The notes under the pieces: model-generated
Seen by the model: only the letters and a program-made list of their open reading frames with translations
What the model was told of the DNA's origin: nothing
Databases searched by the model: none
Shown here: positions 59,707-64,000 of the stretch, in pieces
Position numbering within the stretch: position 1 is the first letter of the stretch
Layout of the letters: every line of letters begins with the position of its first letter
Position numbers and translations under genes: made by a program
Assembly: GCA_947494805.1 (NCBI GenBank)
Contig: CANLWK010000005.1
Location: 171,273 to 235,272 of the forward strand
Direction: 5' to 3'
From: an uncultured Croceitalea sp.
GTDB lineage: Bacteria > Bacteroidota > Bacteroidia > Flavobacteriales > Flavobacteriaceae
DNA: 64,000 bases

Positions 59707-60205
59707 TGAGTCTTAGAAATTCTTTTTTGTAGTTCTCATTTCTGATTTTTACCCATAGTTCTTCACTCTTATTTTTAAACTTTATAGTTTCTATTTTTTT
59801 TTGAGAACGTATATAATGAAAAATTGGAAATACTATTAAATTGCCAACAAAACCAACTCCTCCTACAATTATTCCTATTCTTTCTATTAGTTGATTTTCT
59901 CTATATTGAACAGCTATTGCTACACCAAGTACCATAAAGGCAATGGCCATAAGGGCTCCCCAAAGTAGTCCTCTAAAGATGGCTTTGGTTTGTTTTTTAC
60001 GATAATCTTTGATTCCGGAAGAATGGTATGGAATCTCAAAAATTATAATTCTATCAAACCGTAATATGTTCCCTATTATTTGCATTAACAAAGAGTCATC
60101 TGATACCACATATCTTTTAGTGGTGTCAGGTTCTTTTTCGGTGTAAGGACAAAGAAGGGGAAAGTGAACTTCTTTGTAATTATTTGCTTTTATCCAATTT
60201 TTCAT
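59675..60205 (-). CDS. Membrane protein of unknown function
   Basis: The protein has 176 residues. An N-terminal soluble part (about 1-75) precedes two membrane helices (about 80-102, ALMAIAFMVLGVAIAV, and 112-134) and a basic C-terminal tail (about 135-176, RSQKKIETIKFKNKSEELW, partly quoted). The layout recalls small accessory-region membrane proteins. No family is recognised. It is the second gene of the minus-strand accessory block and starts 123 bases downstream (in its own direction) of the CPBP protease gene. Confidence 0.65.
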   Translation of the reverse strand: MKNWIKANNYKEVHFPLLCPYTEKEPDTTKRYVVSDDSLLMQIIGNILRFDRIIIFEIPYHSSGIKDYRKKQTKAIFRGLLWGALMAIAFMVLGVAIAVQYRENQLIERIGIIVGGVGFVGNLIVFPIFHYIRSQKKIETIKFKNKSEELWVKIRNENYKKEFLRLNEPLIQFQGK

Positions 60206-60328
60206 GTTTTATTCTAGCAAGTTTTTATTGGCTACAAAGATCGCGGCTATGGGCAGTTGCATGGATTACGGGTATACTCCAAACCGAAAACCTGCTAAGA
60301 TTTTCAGAAGGGGGCGTGAACGGCACCA

Positions 60329-61189
60329 TTACTTATATACATTGCTGTAGCTTGGTTTTTCTATTTTATTCTTTTTTATTGATAATTTCAAAAATGTGGC
60401 ACAAACCATTAATAGTAAAACTATGGACAAAATAGAATCCTCTATGCCAAAGGCACTTCCTATTAGTAAAATAGGACCGTCAAAATTGGAATTTAGTATA
60501 TGTTGTTCTTCTGTTCCAGAGAGATTAGAACCAAAAAATGGCTGTGCGAAGTTCCATCCTAAATGAAACGCAAAAGGCAACCATAGCCTTTTTGTATAGG
60601 TGTACATGATACTATGGGCAAACCCAAAGGTCAATAATAAGAGAACGGATAACACGGTAACATTGTCATTGAGCAAATGAGGTACAGTAAAAATTATAGC
60701 TATTATCAACAATGCTAAATAGGTTCCTAACCATTTTTCTATAATCCTATATATAATTAGCCTGAAAAAAACTTCTTCTATTAAAGCTGCAATTACTAGA
60801 AATGAGAATGGTGCCAATAGATATGAAAAACCAGAAATACTATCAACTGTGTAGTAGCCTAATAAGTATAGAGTTAATATAACCAACGATAGAACTGAAA
60901 ATCCGAACAGAAAACCACCAAACAATTCTGTTTTTAAACTTGTTTTAGACAGTTCACTAATTTCTCTTTTTTCATATACTTTAAAAAGATAGTAGTAGCT
61001 TACCAATAGAACAATAACGGAAATATAATTTACGATGGTATCACCAATTGATTTGCTGTCAATAAAGCTGTTTACTAAAGGCTTTGAAATCAAGTTTTGG
61101 ATTCCGATAAGAACTCCAAGACATATTGAAATTCCTAAAACTATTTTGATTAATGGAAAGTGAATTATTTTTTTTAATATAAGTTTCAT
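60329..61189 (-). CDS. CPBP-family intramembrane metalloprotease (CAAX/Abi type)
   Basis: The protein has 286 residues with about eight membrane helices. The three catalytic motifs of the family are complete: EEVFFR near 139, FTVPH near 168 and HLGWNF near 210 (H-x3-N). CPBP proteases process prenylated peptides in eukaryotes and, in bacteria, often act in bacteriocin self-immunity or unknown proteolysis. It sits in a minus-strand block of unknown genes between two hairpin-bearing junctions. The substrate is unknown. Confidence 0.9.
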   Translation of the reverse strand: MKLILKKIIHFPLIKIVLGISICLGVLIGIQNLISKPLVNSFIDSKSIGDTIVNYISVIVLLVSYYYLFKVYEKREISELSKTSLKTELFGGFLFGFSVLSLVILTLYLLGYYTVDSISGFSYLLAPFSFLVIAALIEEVFFRLIIYRIIEKWLGTYLALLIIAIIFTVPHLLNDNVTVLSVLLLLTFGFAHSIMYTYTKRLWLPFAFHLGWNFAQPFFGSNLSGTEEQHILNSNFDGPILLIGSAFGIEDSILSIVLLLMVCATFLKLSIKKNKIEKPSYSNVYK

Positions 61190-61239
61190 TTATAAGGTTC
61201 AGGTTTGTTTAAATAGGCTAAAGCTATTGTTGTGGCGAT

Positions 61240-62004
61240 TTATTTTTTCACAAATTCGCTTATTGTATGGTTTAAAGATTCAATATCTTTTGTCTTAGTA
61301 AAGTACCTGTCAATATTGCTGTCTCCCATGTTTTGAATTTTATATTCTGGTAATTTTTCTTTGAACATAAGATATACAAATGTATCTACCAATCTTTCTT
61401 TTAACCCGTGCGTAAGGTTATACTTCTGCACTAATGAATACTCCATTCCCATATGTGAGATTTCGTGAATTATTGTGTAGGCGGGGTTTTTATACTTCAT
61501 AAATCCACCTTCCTTATTGGTCAACAGAGTTATAATTCCTTCATCTGGGTCATAGCTACCTCCCGTTCCATACAGGGTGAAAACAACTTTGTATTTGTCG
61601 AACATTTTGAAATTCCAATCCCATTGACTTTTCTCAGCGTCTATTTTACCCACAAAACTATTTAGCAGATCAATCTCTTTCGCTACTTTTTCCTTTGCTT
61701 GTTCATAGCTATGTTTATTGAAGAACTTGGTTTCTAAAAGAGTGTAGATTGTAGAAAAATCTTCATTCCCAAAAGTTCCTTTTTTTGATTTGGTTATTAA
61801 CGAATCAATGAGAGGATCTTTTGGTAGATTAATGGTATATCCTTGATTTTCAAGAAAAGTATAATCATTTATAGCTCTCCAAATTGCCGTAGCTTCTTGC
61901 GTTATATTCGGTTGAACCACTTCAATTCGGGAAACTTGTTTTTGCGATTGACAGCTTAAGCTGATTGTCGAAAAACAAAAAAGCAACAATTTGGTTAATT
62001 TCAT
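61240..62004 (-). CDS. Lipoprotein with a gluzincin-like HExxH site
   Basis: The protein has 254 residues. The lipoprotein signal is LLFCFSTISLSCQSQ, with Cys at about 18. HEISHMGMEYS at about 163-173 is an HExxH site, followed 20-25 residues later by GLKERLVDTFV with a possible third Glu ligand. The rest is helical. No named family is identified, but related Bacteroidota proteins are annotated as hypothetical. It may be a membrane-anchored peptidase. It starts the block that leads towards the CPBP gene, with a 50-base gap. Confidence 0.68.
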   Translation of the reverse strand: MKLTKLLLFCFSTISLSCQSQKQVSRIEVVQPNITQEATAIWRAINDYTFLENQGYTINLPKDPLIDSLITKSKKGTFGNEDFSTIYTLLETKFFNKHSYEQAKEKVAKEIDLLNSFVGKIDAEKSQWDWNFKMFDKYKVVFTLYGTGGSYDPDEGIITLLTNKEGGFMKYKNPAYTIIHEISHMGMEYSLVQKYNLTHGLKERLVDTFVYLMFKEKLPEYKIQNMGDSNIDRYFTKTKDIESLNHTISEFVKK

Positions 62005-62187
62005 TTCACTTTAATTTGCCACACCGGCCTTGGCTATGATTGCGCTGCGGACAGTCGCAACTGAAAATGTCCGTACACCGTGTTATTGGTTTATAAGTTA
62101 GCAAGAATGCAGCAATGAGTTATAGCTCTTGTTGTGTTTAGTGCTTATTAACAACGATCTTTTCTCTATGATTTAACCAAATATTAA

Positions 62188-62373
62188 TTAACCCTTATTC
62201 GAGTTTCGATTTGCAAATATTAATTTCAATCCAAATAACAAAGCTGTGGCTATAATTCCGGTTACAATCGGTTTAATCCAGTTTATGGGGTCATTGAAAA
62301 GTTCAATTATTAAAAATCCAACTGTTATTCCAAGTCCTAAGCCAATAACTTTTTTACTTGTCAAATTTTTCAT
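62188..62373 (-). CDS. Small two-helix membrane protein
   Basis: The protein has 61 residues. Two hydrophobic helices (about 8-25 VIGLGLGITVGFLIIELF and 33-51 PIVTGIIATALLFGLKLIF) are joined by a polar loop, with basic ends. It resembles the small membrane proteins common in flavobacterial accessory regions. It starts directly at the edge of the GC-richer repeat region 62374-62895, whose junction motif GAGAAGGGCTAC begins about 34 bases upstream of its ATG. Confidence 0.6.
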   Translation of the reverse strand: MKNLTSKKVIGLGLGITVGFLIIELFNDPINWIKPIVTGIIATALLFGLKLIFANRNSNKG

Positions 62374-62895
62374 TTCAAGGTTTTATAGTTCTGTATGAAA
62401 CGCAACGAGAAGGGCTACGCGCCGTGCGTTCCTGGATTTTACTTGTCGTACCGCCTGTACTGAGCGTAGTCGAGGTAAAGGTACGTAAAAAGTGAAAAGA
62501 CAGCTGTAGGGCCGTGCCACCGAGCGCAGCGACCGACGAACCCGCGTAAAATAACAAACAGCAGAGAATAAATTGCGTTCCCGTCTGCGGGCGGGCAGGT
62601 AGCCGTTGATGTGCTGCGTTTATTTCGCCGAGCGGCGTTCTTTACAAGGTGGTCGCTCATCCTACGGTTCTGGCAATCTGGTGTAGCCCTTCTCGATGGA
62701 GCAGCCTTGCAAAAGGGCGGGAATGCGAAGCATGGAGCAATTTTGTTCGCCGCAGGCGTCCCGAGCGTAGCGAACACATGAATACCTTAAAAAACAATAA
62801 ACAATAATGAATAATGCTGCACCATCGGTTAGTATATGAAGCGTAGCATCCCGCAGGGTGCTATGATTTCATATACAGTGTTAGGCGTTCGTTTT
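62374..62895. repeat. 522-base gene-free region with inverted repeats and REP-like words
   Basis: It is GC-richer than its surroundings and holds no gene I can support. GAGAAGGGCTAC (62407-62418) has its reverse complement at 62683-62694, a 12-bp inverted repeat 288 bases long end to end. REP-like words occur at 62461 (TGAGCGTAGTCGAGG), 62521 (CGAGCGCAGCGACC) and 62762 (CGAGCGTAGCGAAC). Near its right end lies a long hairpin (62832-62876). It may be a non-autonomous element or a cassette junction. Confidence 0.55.
62832..62876. repeat. Long interrupted hairpin followed by GTTAGGC
   Basis: Outer arms GTATATGAA/TTCATATAC (9 bp) and inner arms TAGCATCCC/GGGTGCTA (8 pairs with one unpaired T) close around a GCA loop, separated by 3-4-base internal loops. 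GTTAGGC follows at 62880-62886 and matches the GTTRRRY core of integron attC sites. A second GTTAGT at 62828-62833 is in direct, not inverted, orientation, so the site is not a textbook attC. Confidence 0.5.
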
Positions 62896-63911
62896 TTATC
62901 TTTCAAGACCATCTTTATATCCTAATTTTAAAAGTCTTTCCTTAATACCCTTATCAATCTTAGTCTTTGAAGTATAGAACGCAAAAATATCGAGAGACTT
63001 TGGAAATGATTGATTTATAAAACTGTCAAAATCTATGTCCGTCTTGTAAATTCTTAATTGACTAAGGTTGTTTAAGTTTTCAAGTCCTGACAAATGTTTG
63101 AATGTCTTGCAGTTTAATATTTTGAAATCCCTCAGGCTTGGTAATGCTTGGTTAAAGTCAAGTTCCTTAAATTTTATTTGGTCTTCAATTTGAAGCCTTT
63201 TCAGCTTTTTAAAGCTTGAAATATTTCTTAAGCTGTTAAATGCCCGGACTCTTATTATTTCAAGATTTTCAATTTCATTTTCTTCTATTTCATCTAAGTT
63301 TTCACGCCCACCCAAAACAAAGTGTAATGACTTTAGCTTTTTGAGATTATTCACAAAATTTAATGGAACCTTCGAAATTGAATTTAAACCCAAAAACTCC
63401 AAGTTCGTCAGATTACCAACAACATCAATATTTTTTTTGTGTCCACAAATTATGAGTTGTCTTAAATCACTGTATTTTTTAAGTATTCAAGGTTAAGTGC
63501 TTTTGTTTTTGTCTCCCCAATAATTAATTCATTGAGGTTTTGAAAATTGTTAGCTTGAAATATTTCTGTGTCTTTGAGTTCAAATACACCTAAGCTCAAT
63601 CTTTTCAAATTGTTCAGCTGCTTCAAGATTTCCAAATTGTCAACTTTCATTAAACAGTCAAGCCAAAGGGATTTTAAGTTTGGGAGCTTTAAAAGAACCT
63701 TGCAATCAAAAGAGCCTTGATAGTGTCCATAAAAACGAAGACTGAAGTTTTTGTTATATTCTAAACACAGCTCATTTAGTTGGTCAAGTATTTTGTCGGA
63801 ATACGTTTTGTCCGAGAATTGAACAATAACGAGTTTTCCGTCTTTCAATTCTTTGTCGATTAAAAGTCGGTCAATTTTGACTGGGTTATTTATTCTATTC
63901 TGTGGTCTCAT
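62896..63911 (-). pseudogene. Leucine-rich-repeat protein gene, split by a one-base frameshift
   Basis: Two frames carry one protein. The upstream half runs from ATG 63911 to a TAA near 63462. The downstream half runs to the stop at 62896. At the break, a run of six A on the coding strand (63475-63480) lacks one base. With a seventh A, the text would continue as EYLKKYSDLRQLIICGHKK, a normal LRR unit. The repeats are of the L-x-x-L-x-x-L type with many Lys and Asn, unlike the exported LRR protein at 11880. There is no signal peptide. The product is about 338 residues if intact. A sequencing error, decay or slippage are all possible. Confidence 0.72.
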
Positions 63912-64000
63912 ATAATGACGCTTAACGAGAGGGCTACGCACGACATTGCGTGAGCAATGTGCGGGTCGGAGCGTTGAAAGCCCAGGATTTATGTTTGTTG
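63912..64000. other. Junction sequence at the right edge with motif shared with the 62.4-kb region
   Basis: AACGAGAGGGCTACGCA (63924-63940) resembles the AACGAGAAGGGCTACGC at 62404-62420 with one deletion. Both lie just upstream of a minus-strand ATG. GACATTGC and GCAATGT form a stem around GTGA further right. The sequence is cut by the window edge; a possible end of a minus-strand gene near 63990 cannot be judged. Confidence 0.4.

Noticed and set aside
62880-62886. GTTAGGC considered as a true integron attC core
   Set aside because: The required inverted partner at the other end of the hairpin is absent, so I list only a resemblance.
1-64000. tRNA, rRNA, riboswitch, transposase or phage genes
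   Set aside because: None of these could be recognised by reading either strand; structured RNAs without strong sequence signatures could be missed.

Overview
The window looks like chromosomal DNA of a marine-type Flavobacteriaceae (Bacteroidota). The reasons are moderate to low G+C, genes mostly without Shine-Dalgarno sequences, several promoter elements of the Bacteroidota type (TTG/TTTG then TAnnTTTG), a type IX secretion-sorted lectin, a TonB-dependent receptor next to glycan-degrading lipoproteins, and LytTR/LytS and AraC regulators typical of the group. The genus cannot be told from this sequence. I saw no rRNA, tRNA, CRISPR array, transposase or phage gene.

0-13 kb: mixed housekeeping and stress genes on the + strand. 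These are a FabF-type ketoacyl synthase behind a palindromic operator, a PEP mutase/isocitrate lyase-family gene broken by an amber codon and overlapping ada, a Rob-like AraC regulator, a class A beta-lactamase, a membrane-bound AraC regulator, an exported epimerase-like protein, an exported PEBP protein, three tiny membrane proteins and an exported leucine-rich-repeat protein.
13-30 kb: small enzymes and regulators in both orientations. They include glyoxalase-fold, alpha/beta hydrolase and HxlR, cupin, a HerA/DUF853 ATPase bracketed by 7-bp tandem repeats, exported RidA, a type IX-sorted lectin, QueE, a metallopeptidase-like lipoprotein, a methyltransferase, a YkgJ cysteine cluster protein, a sterol desaturase-like hydroxylase, NamZ divergent from a LolC/E-like permease, a cysteine synthase/CBS-like enzyme and an aldose epimerase-like protein.
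30-38 kb: the glyoxylate shunt (malate synthase, isocitrate lyase) divergent from a ScfR/RamB-like regulator. Their shared control region carries three GCGAA sites at exact 18-bp pitch. A coupled pair of tiny membrane ORFs, a LytS/LytTR two-component system and a DnaQ-type exonuclease/GIY-YIG fusion follow.
38-56 kb: a galacturonate (pectin-type) utilisation locus. A LacI regulator with uxaC and uxaB runs leftwards. Divergently runs an operon of about 13 kb: TonB receptor, surface beta-helix lipoprotein, enolase-superfamily dehydratase, GH28, six-hairpin enzyme, second GH28, GH2 beta-glucuronidase-like enzyme and a DASS-family carboxylate transporter. Two LacI-type operators lie in the shared gap. 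There is no SusD. The inferred flow is outer-membrane capture and import, periplasmic cleavage to uronic acids, inner-membrane uptake by the DASS carrier, and cytoplasmic isomerisation and reduction to altronate by UxaC/UxaB. The later steps are not in this window.
55.6-59.3 kb: a PD40 propeller protein, a YciI-like protein, a small unknown protein and a lipoprotein sulfatase.
59.4-64 kb: an accessory block with every gene on the - strand (unknown membrane protein, CPBP protease, HExxH lipoprotein, small membrane protein, frameshifted leucine-rich-repeat gene). The genes are separated by hairpin-rich junctions that share short motifs, which suggests a cassette-like or otherwise mobile array.

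Three genes are interrupted by a single change: an amber codon near 2703, a one-base shortage in an A run near 54109 and a one-base shortage in a T run near 63475. The two homopolymer cases could be sequencing errors or slippage sites.
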